From Plectrocnemia conspersa (taxonomy: Eukaryota > Arthropoda > Insecta > Trichoptera > Polycentropodidae), in assembly GCA_009617715.1 (NCBI GenBank), contig VTFK01000141.1, forward strand, positions 186,001 to 250,000: a stretch of DNA of 64,000 bases, in the 5' to 3' direction. The translations under genes were made by a program, and so were the position numbers. The notes beneath the pieces were generated by a model. It searched no databases. It had not been told where the DNA came from and was given only the letters and a program-made list of their open reading frames with translations. How positions within the stretch are numbered: position 1 is the first letter of the stretch; each line of letters opens with the position of its first letter. This document shows, piece after piece, positions 23,901 to 31,945 of the stretch.

Positions 23901-26886
23901 ATTTCACTCTTTACAACGTCCGGTTCAGACTCTGCTGCAGTCTTGAAGTCCGCATCGCGGTCTTCCGTTTTGTAGTCATCTTCGTATTTGACTGTCGGTG
24001 AGAACGAGTCTACGACGGACGAGGAGCTGGCGAGACGGGCGCGTCCTTTCCTCTCGTCGGCGCCGTCCGTCGCCGGTCCGTCGTTGCCGAGCGAGACGGG
24101 AGAAGCGGGCGAGTTTCGCTCGCAGCGTTTGGGATTTCCGCAGGCGCAGGGTCGCGAACCGCCGGCAGTCTCGTGTCTTATACTGATCTCGGTGTTGGAC
24201 TGGACAGGGGCCACGGTGACGAGGTAGACGTGCAGGGCGCCTTTGACGATGCAGTGTCGTAGCTCTGCATTGGGCTTGCAAGAGCGACGTACGAATCGGG
24301 CTTCGTTACCGTAAGTCCTTGTGTCGATGCATATCTGAGCAGAATCTCCAGGGAGACGGTAAAAGAACAGAAACGGTCCCGGCCTCTGGCTCCCGACTCT
24401 GCCCGAAGCCTGGGGCGACGGTTTGTGCTGCGTTGACAGCATGTATTTTCCTCTGAGCTCGATGACGGGAGTGTTCTCCTTCATGTCGGCGGTCGCTATG
24501 AGTATTTTGCCCCCGGCGTGCGGGACGGTGGTGCACGAGTGCACGGTCAGCGCCATGCCGGAATCGCCGTGTCCGACCCCTCCGTTGCTGCAGTAGCGGG
24601 CGATTTTCGCCCTCAACTCGGGACTGTAGTGATTCGTCATAGCAGATTCGTAAGTCTCGGTCCATTGGTTCGCTCTGTTGGAAGAGGGCGAACAAAATTT
24701 GGCGCGATAATTGGACAGCTCGCCGCTCTTTCTCTTTCTCTTTTCTGGAATTCTTCGCTTGGGTCCTTTTCTGCCGTTGTCGACTTTGCGAGGTCTCTTC
24801 GGTCCCCTTTTGGGCTGGGGTTGCGCGGAGTCGGCAGCACGGGGAGGCGAAAAACCGGAAGAAGGGACCGTCCTGCTCACCCCGCCGACGGTGTTGCTGT
24901 AGGTAGTGACGGTGAGAGGTCTCTTTCTGTTGGAGCCGGCTCCGATCCCGGCGACCGTCTGCTTGCTCCCGCGGTCGACGGCGGACGCTCCCGATGACGA
25001 GTCGCTCCCCGACGATCCGACGCCGGTGAGCTCCTCCCTCTTGCGAATCTGAACGGAGCGAGCCCTCTTGCGGTCTATCGATCTGGGCTGGCATCTGTCA
25101 CACATGTAGTCGTCGGGGATGTTTTGCCTGTCGATGCCCATGCAGTCTACGTGCTGCCACTCTCCGCACCTGTCGCAGCATATCATGTATCCGTCGTCGT
25201 GCGTGAACTCGCACACGCATCTGGTCTTGCCTTCCTCCTCTCCCTCTGGCGCGGTTTCGGTATCGCTGTCGTGGCGCCCATCAGCCACATCGTCGTCCGC
25301 AGACGAGGCGACGGACGCCGTGTCCTCTTCGTCGTTTCGGGAGGCGTCGTATCGGTAGCCCGTCGAGACAGGCGCGACCGAGCGCTCATCGAAACTGGGA
25401 GCGGGCACCGCCATCCGAGTCGAGACGGCGACGTCGACAGGCGGCGAATCGACCTTCAGAGTCGCGATCTCGACGGGGGCGATAAGCGGCGGGATGATTC
25501 CCCCGGAAGGCGACGACGGCGCCGGGTCGCCGACGGGTGGTCCGGTGCCGTTCGCCGTCGGATCGGACACCGTCTTAGTGGACACGGCATAGGTGTGGTC
25601 CAACATGATCGACTGGAGGCCGTGGCGGTAGCGAAAGGGTCGAGACTCGGGCGCCGAGGCGGGTCGGTCGTCTGCTCCGACGTCGTCGCTGCTCGAAGTC
25701 GTGTTAGGATCTCCGCTGAAAGAGAGAGACGAATGTTAGAAAGCACGCTGGCGAGCGACAGCTTGAGACGACAGTGTACTTACTGAATTTGACGCCTCTG
25801 ATCGCACTTCTTGGGCGCATTCGCCTCGAAAGAAGTCCGGCGGTGAGGCGCCGGCGGACGCTTGACGCTCGCCCCGGGGATCTGTTGAACCACCGGGGCC
25901 AAGTGCTTGAGAATCTGCGCGGTGATGTCCTTGTTGGACTGCGCGTACGATAAATTGTTGTTTTCGGTTCCCGCATAGTTGCCAATCTGGCGGTTTCCGA
26001 GTTGCCTCGAGTCGAAATGGGACGTCTCGAAGGTGACTATAGAGGCGCTGGAGAGGTGCGTCGCTTTGGAGATCTTGTGAACGTTTATCGCGTTCTTGGC
26101 GAACGGTTTGACGATCGCGTCGGAGGACGACTGTGACCAACTCTTGGCGGAGACTCCGGCTCTGAAGGGAATCGCGCCGCGGCCCGGCTGAATTATCTTG
26201 ACGGGCGTCGCGGCCCGCGACCGGTCGCCGTAGACCACGTTGGACACGGGAGCCGTCTTGACGGGCTTCGCCGCCGACTGGAGAGAGATCTTCCGGCCGG
26301 GGAGCGCCCTGGCGAGGCAGGAGGGCGAGCCGGGAGGGCGCTCCGCGGTCGGCCTGCCGGCGGGGCGAAACTTAGTGTTCGCAATATTGGGATTCGTCTG
26401 CTTTCCGAAGGCCGCGCCGAAGCCGATGCCGCAGCCGCTCATCGTCCGAAATTCGCCATCGAGAGCGAGGGCGCTCGGGAGCGAGGGGGTCGGCGGAAGG
26501 ACGACGACGGGCGGCCTACGGGGGCGGAAGGCGCGGCGCGAGTAGCTATCGAGTCCGTCGTCGTCCTCGGGCTCGACGGACTCGGCGCAAGACAGATCGG
26601 TCGCCCGCTCGATCGCCCTCTCCGGGGGGCGGCGGGGGCCGGCGGGCGACCGGCGGGGGCTCGAACTCGCGGCGGCCGACGCTCGAGTCGGGCTCGGCGC
26701 TCGGCTCGCCGCCGGACAGCATCTCGGCGATCCTCCGGGGGTCTAGGCGTCGCCGCGGAGTTCCCTCGAACACCTCGGGATCCTGCAAACAGCCGAGTCA
26801 GTAAACGCGGTAGGCGGGCGGGGACGGAGGCGGGGTCGGAGACTCACCGGCCGAATTTCGGAGTAGCTTTCTTCGCGAGCGAACAT
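17810..26886 (-). CDS. upSET: upSET/SETD5-like PHD-SET chromatin regulator, whole gene (11 exons)
   Basis: Nuclear chromatin protein of the upSET/SETD5/KMT2E group, which in flies acts with histone deacetylases to limit open chromatin. Proposed coding exons: 26848-26886, 25784-26782, 23915-25715, 23386-23847, 23114-23313, 22802-23042, 22009-22735, 21859-21944, 20537-21780, 18658-18886, 17810-17973. With two 1-nt adjustments the model is 2064 aa. In order it has a low-complexity N-terminus, PHD finger (~512-554), basic linker, SET domain (~747-860), the conserved TREERKMEAIMKAFERMEKA helix, RLNMGLSSACLLVEAAVGPL, ESPPNEMVTPLKKRRL, DPRLNP and LSITEYRRR. The adjustments are at a G6 run in exon 2 and at the exon-8 donor. 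The start is the ATG in GCGCCATGTTC just upstream of a clean GTGAGT donor. The SET lacks the NHxC motif, so methyltransferase activity is unlikely. Confidence 0.9.
18658..18886 (-). CDS. upSET: upSET exon 10
   Basis: Acceptor TCTTTTAG|TTATCC and donor AAAG|GTGAGT. It begins LSITEYRRRHS, continuing KPVRRK from exon 9, and carries a long Ser-rich stretch (STTQPSSSVSSNSSDSV). The preceding intron is about 1.65 kb, the longest in the gene. Confidence 0.85.
20537..21780 (-). CDS. upSET: upSET exon 9, low-complexity acidic/serine-rich
   Basis: Acceptor GCTTTCAG|ATCGAAG and donor CGAAAG|GTGAGT. About 415 residues rich in Ser, Asp, Glu and Asn without a folded domain, with a short basic patch (KKQPKEKRKKV) and a conserved-looking end NTWRVNDPRLNPPPVEKPKP. 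The open frame requires that exon 8 ends in phase 1, which fits the second GT of the tandem donor GTGAGTGT rather than the first. The plus-strand frames over the same bases are shadows. Confidence 0.85.
21859..21944 (-). CDS. upSET: upSET exon 8 with tandem splice donor
   Basis: Acceptor AATTACAG|AATCACC. It encodes ESPPNEMVTPLKKRRL, then ARESLSLERPFAI. The donor is GCAATC|GTGAGTGTGCG. Using the first, consensus GT ends in phase 0 and shifts exon 9 out of frame (stop after about 60 codons). Using the GT four bases further (end 21855) gives phase 1 and opens the full exon 9. See the finding on GYNNGY donors. Confidence 0.8.
22009..22735 (-). CDS. upSET: upSET exon 7
   Basis: Acceptor GTCATTGCAG|CGACTG and donor GGCCG|GTGAGTG. 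It begins RLNMGLSSACLLVEAAVGPL, a conserved segment of the family, followed by TGKTTYAGEKFENLMKAANT and a Lys/Arg-rich segment (KKIPKRYRKGLKS). It ends in phase 1 and joins exon 8 to make the Glu of ESPPNEM. Confidence 0.9.
22802..23042 (-). CDS. upSET: upSET exon 6
   Basis: Acceptor AATCTCAG|AAAAAAG and donor GTCACG|GTGAGT. It encodes KKGRTRSTSNNHQSGRNRNR, then MVTSGEESVSLLSPPLPHRA and DDVDTIRLQRSVT. The phases match both neighbours exactly. Confidence 0.88.
23114..23313 (-). CDS. upSET: upSET exon 5, conserved charged helix
   Basis: Acceptor CTGTTTTCAG|ACTCGC and donor AGAAG|GTTGGT. It encodes TREERKMEAIMKAFERMEKA followed by ELRKQENKDRQTRRRE and then an acidic stretch and RRRR. This is a predicted amphipathic/coiled helix and a strong family signature downstream of the SET domain. 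Confidence 0.9.
23386..23847 (-). CDS. upSET: upSET exon 4, acidic and basic low complexity
   Basis: Encodes IEPVEPSSPVAQEPEEEVKV, acidic repeats (EAKEEEDEEES) and a basic end (APKDKKKM) before the donor ATG|GTATTT. The proposed acceptor is CCGGTAG|ATCGAA, which has no good pyrimidine tract and gives a 67-nt intron. An alternative acceptor at GTCGCGCAG|GAG, 39 nt further, is also in phase. Confidence 0.75.
23915..25715 (-). CDS. upSET: upSET exon 3 with PHD finger and SET domain
   Basis: Acceptor CTCTTTCAG|CGGAG and donor GACGTT|GTAAAG. The PHD finger spans 25091-25219 and keeps the C4HC3 ligands (RCVCEF .. ICCDRCGEWQHVDC .. YMCDRC). It would be expected to read histone H3 tails. A basic linker (PKRRIPEKRKRKSG) follows. 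The SET domain is about 24173-24514: FLFFYRLPGD, DTRTYGNEARFVRRSC, then TEISIRHE and a CACG..C post-SET. The usual catalytic NHSC is RRSC here, as in the presumed inactive SETD5/MLL5 group. If the 67-nt intron downstream is retained, translation stops at 23857-23855, giving a PHD-SET-only form. Confidence 0.93.
25784..26782 (-). CDS. upSET: upSET exon 2, N-terminal low complexity with frame break
   Basis: Acceptor CTGTTTGCAG|GATCCC and donor AAATTCA|GTAAGT. The frame entered from exon 1 reads DPEVFEGTPRRRLDPRRIAE and on to PPPVARRPPPPP. The frame that joins exon 3 (phase 2) reads RATDLSCAESVEPEDDDG and then MSGCGIGFGAAFGKQ onward. They meet at a G6 run (26624-26629, plus-strand bases) with a net +1. 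The likely explanation is one extra base in a homopolymer. If the shift is real, translation would have to start at the ATG at 26442, losing about 130 residues. Confidence 0.75.
26848..26886 (-). CDS. upSET: upSET exon 1 (coding part)
   Basis: ATG at 26886-26884, encoding MFAREESYSEIRP, with donor CGGCCG|GTGAGTC. It joins exon 2 in phase 0. The start was chosen because no in-frame ATG lies upstream and the exon ends at a consensus donor. Confidence 0.65.
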
Positions 26887-26933
26887 GGCGCTCGTATTTT
26901 CATCTTCCGGGCGCTGCGAAGCGAGGGACGCGG

Positions 26934-26954
26934 CTAGTCGAAAATAGACAACAT
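26934..26954 (-). other. Possible upstream ORF in upSET leader
   Basis: ATG in the strong context CACCGCCATGT opens a 6-codon frame (MLSIFD, then TAG), 48 nt before the main ATG and out of frame. If the leader includes it, it could lower translation of the main frame. Confidence 0.3.
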
Positions 26955-27460
26955 GGCGGTGGCGCGGGGCGCCGGGCGCGACGCGAGACGGCACTCGCCG
27001 GGAGGCGCGCGCTGGCGTCGACGGGCAGAAGGCTAGCGCGGGGCGCGGGGGACGCGGGAGCGCTCCCGGGGCGAGAGGCGCCTTCCCCGAGCGGTTGTGC
27101 CGAGGCGGAGGCGGGGGCGCGCGCGGCCATGGCGCCGCCGACCGCGGGCGCGCGAAGCGACTCTTCAGCCCTCGCCGACGGCGCTTCGGCGCTTCCGGCT
27201 TCCGACGACACCGCGGACGCGCAGCGATGCCGAGGGCGTCTCGACGAGCCCTTTTCGCCCGCCTCGTCGTCGCGGTCGCGAAGGGGGCGACTTCGCGAGA
27301 GGCCCCCGGGAGCCTTTGCTCTCGGCCGAGCGGTAGAAACGCGAGAAAGCCGCGCGGAGGCGCTCTTCGCCGTTTTAGGTCCGACCGACCTCTCTCGCTT
27401 GTTTTTCGGCTAAAACTTGCACAACCATAGACAAAAGCGGCCCGCGACGCGTTGCGCTGA

Positions 27461-28980
27461 GGCCAAACAGCGCGTATTAAAAATGAACTTATCGTAAATA
27501 TTTATGCATCTAGCGAAACGCAAAAGCGTTCAGCGCGCTCTTTTCGTCGATCTGTCCGATTTAAAATAGCCGAGGCAAAACGGAGGAGCGTCAGTGCCAC
27601 GTTTACCAAATTTTATCCACATCTCTGTCTATTTCAATTTATATTTTATGTAATCTTATACATATTGCGATGCTATTTACTCGGTGTTGGTTCTGACGAC
27701 AGATTTGAAAAAAAGCGAGTACGAAAAGGTGGTTGAAGGGTGTAAACTCGATTTCATCTAACGAGCGCATATTTTATTGCAAAATATTTGCGCTCTCTCG
27801 AAACTACCGACACGCATAGGTATCTACGACGTTCGTCGTACGAACTGTATAATAAAGAACAAATTAAAAATATGAAAATATAAAAAATTAAAAAAAAGAT
27901 ATAAAAATTCTCTTTACCTCCAAGTCTCGTATGGAAATCGATATCTTCTTATGTTTCTTCAACTAGATTTCGCAAAATAATTTAGTCTATTGCGAGTTTT
28001 AAAAAACCAAGAGATATGTAATCCACTAGATTATCCGGAACTTTATTTATTTTCGAAAATAAAATCGTAAAACAGAAGAAACGAAATAGACCAGAAGTAA
28101 TTTTGCATCACAAGCCACCGACGAAAACGACCCGATCGTATCATTGTGCAATCGTAATAAAAAAATGTCCGTTTGAGTCGTTCGAAGAGAACATATCGTA
28201 TAAGGTTATTCTACATAAGCAAAAATTTCCGTATAATTCGAAGAGCACAGGCATTAACGTGTAGTATAGCCGTCATAACTGCGCTAAAAACTATCACAAA
28301 CGCACCTAGCGCGGCTTCGGACTGCACCAACCTACCGATAATGTTACTTTACCGATGGTCGACAGACGACAACTCGCGGAATAAAGAACGGATGAAGCTT
28401 TTGTCATCAAAAACGAGGGCAGGAATCTTAAGTGCCAAATTAGGTTGCACAATGCATAGACGCCAATGCAAGACAAAATACTATTATGTTCGCATTGAGG
28501 AAACTTATATGTCGATTTTCGTACATTAAAAGAATTATTTGAACAACCGTGTTTTTAGTAATTATTGATGTTGTTTTTAATGTAATTATATTTAATTTGG
28601 AAATATAAATTTACTAGACGAATAGGCGAATCATCCATACTACGAAATAAACGCGTTTGGAGCCTCAAAAGTTTTAAGAAACCTCACTAGGCCCTCAAAA
28701 AAATATGCTAAAAAAAATATTTTTATATACATATGTATGTATATATTTGTATGAAATATTTATCTAATGAATTTATGAAACTATGTGGATATTTGCATTT
28801 ATGATATTTACATTACCTTACATGACAATTTTTTCCTTATTTAAACATATAGTTAATTTTCAGCTGCTCAACCTTAATACGGTCTTAAAATTCCGTTATT
28901 TTTCAGATACAATTACATTACAGTTTATAAATGAACGAAATAGATCACAAAATTATTACAAATTTTCATAAAAATACACA
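27461..28980. other. Intergenic, no gene seen
   Basis: After the CpG island the sequence becomes AT-rich. The 118-codon frame at 28173-28529 has no recognisable family and lacks exon features. The phrases 'ggagcctcaaaag' and 'ggccctcaaaaaaat' near 28665-28700 resemble the repeat ending at 29165. Confidence 0.5.
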
Positions 28981-29100
28981 TAGAGGCGGCCGGTGAAACG
29001 TTGTCTCGGGCCCCACCTCTCTTACTCTATCGCACGCACGCATGAGCACGATGTTTTGCGATCGTGCGACCGAGAAACAACGTTTCATCGGCCGCCTCTG
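28981..29100. repeat. Hairpin MITE with ~28-bp inverted arms
   Basis: The left arm (28982-29009) AGAGGCGGCCGGTGAAACG.. and right arm (29070-29099) are inverse copies with one substitution and a 2-bp indel. The loop is about 60 bp and has its own short inverse (tcgcac / gtgcga). Ends of the form CAGAGGCGG are hAT-like. No coding capacity. It lies within an older repeat whose end is at 29165. Confidence 0.75.
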
Positions 29101-29165
29101 TTTACATACATATAACCCAACTTATGTTGCTTTTTGGGGCCTCCGAAAAGCTTCATCCGCCACTG
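29101..29165 (-). repeat. Transposon end CAGTGGCGGATGAAG
   Basis: Minus-strand terminus at 29165 with the phrase ggggcctccgaaa inside, as in the relic at 1000-1243. The element was probably split by the hairpin MITE at 28981-29100. Its far end is unclear. Confidence 0.45.
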
Positions 29166-30293
29166 TATATGAAGGTACCGAGCATATTGTTATTCGCAAA
29201 TTCCAATTTATAGAACTTTAATCACATATTCCCTAAAAATATTGTTTTATTTAAATCCAATATTTTATAAAATAAATTATTACGATTTATAATTTTCAAT
29301 ATACATTTTTTAATCATATTATGCTGAATGCGGCATTCCGCTCTTCCCACTGATTTGAACCCTCTCCACTAGAGACGCTTAGCATTGCATGCGCATGTTT
29401 GAGATGCATACCCCGTCTCACAAACGACACGCAAAACACTGCCAAAAGTCATTTGCCTAGCTATAGTTGACGGTCTTGCGAAGTAATCGTCGACCGCGGT
29501 GACGGACTGGTCAACGTTAACATCGACACAATTTGACGGATCCACTCGACACTCAAGGCGCAACAGTCAGTGCGTAAATAACGTTAATTAAATCTTGGAT
29601 CACTGGATACAGTAGTAAGAGGTAATAATGAACTCTTTATTTCTGTAAAAGAGATCAACAGTAATCAAATAGTCCGTGCATACAGTAACGGTGTAGATTT
29701 TTTTGTACATTTGCTAAGTATACACGCACAGATATGTTCGACGGATAAAAGGACAGATCTGTCCGAGCTTTGCCACACACGCAAACTGTCTGAACTCGGA
29801 CATACGTCTTATTTTCTCGTCCATTTGAAACGGTTGTCTGATGTCTCTTTCAAAAGAGCAAAAATTTGTCATAAAATAATAAAATATGGGGGCTGATTTA
29901 GATTTGTTATGGCCAAAACTGGTCAGCACTTGAGTAGCACTGGCGTGACAAATATTTCTCTTCACCGGCAAGCTTGATAGGATTCGGACGCGTGCCGTCG
30001 CGCGCGCGCCCCTTTGTAACAATGTAAACAACTGTAACCGTCAATAAAACATTACTGCAGCGGCTCTATCTGTGTATGATTGCCACCCGTCACCATCACC
30101 GTTCCTAAAAAAACTTTATCAAAATCTTATTTTAGACGTTTACCGATGGCGGTAACTAATTAATAAATTGGCGCAATAATTTGCACCAAAGTTACCGCCG
30201 TTATAAATGCAAGCGAAAATGGCCCGGGTCATAAAATCACTAAAGGGACACATTTTAATAATAAAAAAACACTTCACCATCGGGTGCGAGTGC

Positions 30294-30559
30294 TCAGATC
30301 TGCCTGACTTTCCAATCCGTTCGTTTTGAGCACGGACAGCAGATAGACGACGGACAGACTAATCTGTGTCTTTTCTCACCAGACACGATTGATGTGCCCG
30401 AGTGTGTATGGCCAGCTATCGCAAACAGATCAACACTCTCGTTAACTATTGAATCTTCTATCATCCCAGCGACTTCAAAAAGAATAGAACCAAGAAAAAT
30501 ACCCGTCGAGCGAGGCCTTGTGGCGAGCGCCTCCCCTGCATAAAATAAATCTGCCACTG
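30294..30559 (-). repeat. Transposon relic with CAGTGGCAGATTT end
   Basis: Minus strand from 30559 reads CAGTGGCAGATTTATTTTA, then GGGGAGGCGCTCGCC. This is a transposon-like terminus. The 87-codon frame inside shows no known family. The left boundary is only the end of that frame. Confidence 0.4.
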
Positions 30560-31259
30560 GATAAGGTCACGTATGCCGAAAACGTCATGCAGATATAGAA
30601 AATCACTTCTGAAACTAGTACAACACCCATAAATTTTCCTCTTGTTCTATCTGTAGGTATCGCGTGTGCTTATTGTTTATCTTGTCTTGTGTTTTTTTTA
30701 TTTTACTAATAATATGTGATATATTTTTACTCCTAGCTTTTATATGTTTTTACAAATTAATTATTAATTAATTCACTTTATATTTAAAATGCAATTTTAC
30801 ATATTTACGATATAATTTTAAATAAAAATGGACCTGAAACATATAAACGGCATAAAATGAATTGTTTATTTCAATTGCGTTGTAATGATTATATATTTCT
30901 TTATTTGCTCATGGCCACAATTTCGACAGTATAGACATTCGAGCGAATGACAGCTCATCCTGTTTTAGGTTATTTATGCTCTATTCGACGGGTAGAGAAG
31001 CGCATTCTCCAATCCGACTAGCTAATATTGATGCAGACCAAACGAAAGTGATGAAATTAAAAAGTATCGCAAATGACCTCGAAATCAGGACAAAAATGAG
31101 TGCGCCAAAGATAATAAATTTGTATTCCTATTTAATTTTATTAGAAAATGATGAAAACGTTTATAAATATATTTTTTTTAAATAAATTGTATCAACTTTT
31201 TATTTCAAACTTAATAAAATTCTTAAATCCCAACATTATCAATTTTAATAGTATCAAAT

Positions 31260-31326
31260 ATTTCATTGGTGTATGTAGATATATACTTATAACTTATAGG
31301 TATATATCTACATAAACTAATGAAAT
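31260..31326. repeat. Near-perfect palindrome, 33-bp arms, 1-nt centre
   Basis: The left arm 31260-31292 and right arm 31294-31326 are reverse complements with three mismatches (30 of 33), beginning ATTTCATT. The centre is a single c. The RNA would fold to a tight hairpin and the DNA could extrude a cruciform. It could be a minimal MITE. No miRNA-type loop is present. Confidence 0.85.
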
Positions 31327-31602
31327 ATATAAAATCACCTTTGTGTGATTTATTACGAAGCATAAGTATATCACTTTGTTTACACTTATACATGAGATCT
31401 TTCCTCTGCTTTTTATTGAGCAGACTTTTTTAAAATTGCGCGATTAGTTAATGGGAATTTATTAATTTTGGTCATGCACTCCTAAACAAGCAAGTTCCTC
31501 CATTGCCTTATGTTTTTCACTAGTCTTTTAAATTTTATTAGTTGTAAATGAGCTATTGACGATCGCTGGCATTCTTTCTCCGTGTATAATTAACAAGCAT
31601 AA

Positions 31603-31945
31603 AGCATAACCAGTGGTAAAGGTTGCTGACTAATACCTAAAAGCATTGAGTTCGAATCTCATAGTCACATATCAATTTCTATTGTGTTTTGGAGATGAAT
31701 GTTAGTGATCATTATATATTTATAATTCTGAGCAATCATCATAGTAGGTTTTCCTAGATTTTTATAATCTTACTGTTGAATAATTAAAATAAAATCCAGC
31801 TACGTAATACTTAGTGACATACATTGATTGTAGGCTGTAATAATAGTTTATAAGTAATACAATAGGCGTCCTTGATTTCAGTCTGGTATCTCACTATTCA
31901 GTAGTTTTTAACTGCAATTACCCCATTATAACGCCTATCATTTTG
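31603..31945 (+). repeat. SINE-like repeat with tRNA-type head
   Basis: The head has A-box-like accagtggtaaaggttgc and B-box-like gagttcgaatctc, spaced as in tRNA, but no acceptor-stem pairing and no 3' tRNA end. The body, with tgattgtaggctgtaataatag and a terminal taacgcctatcat, is shared with 41400-41615. This indicates a Pol III-driven SINE family, not a functional tRNA. Confidence 0.6.

Larger units (their letters stand above)
26390..27460 (-). promoter_or_regulatory. CpG-island promoter region of upSET
   Basis: Dense CpG sequence covers exons 1-2 and at least 500 bp upstream, with an abrupt return to AT-rich DNA near 27470. No TATA box is evident, as usual for CpG-type housekeeping promoters. 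Long open frames on both strands here are compositional. The transcription start probably lies between 26960 and 27450 on the minus strand; it cannot be fixed by eye. Confidence 0.6.

Noticed and set aside
24306..25094. 262-codon minus-strand frame over the PHD-SET exon
   Set aside because: It is out of frame with the clear PHD and SET domains and low complexity; a shadow of exon 3.
25124..25786. 220-codon plus-strand frame
   Set aside because: Antisense to upSET exon 3, Arg/Val-rich shadow with no family resemblance.
26900..27430. Several 80-110-codon open frames on both strands upstream of upSET
   Set aside because: They lie in the CpG island, are Arg/Ala/Pro/Gly-rich, overlap one another in many frames and show no domain. 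Stop codons are rare by composition alone.
29330..30110. Possible solo LTR (AATAAA-type signal and GC-rich patch near 30000)
   Set aside because: No TG..CA ends, no 4-6-bp duplication, no primer-binding site and no second LTR or retroviral-type frame could be found.
31603..31675. Possible functional tRNA gene
   Set aside because: Internal A- and B-box-like elements are present but no 7-bp acceptor stem or anticodon stem can be paired. Better explained as a SINE head.
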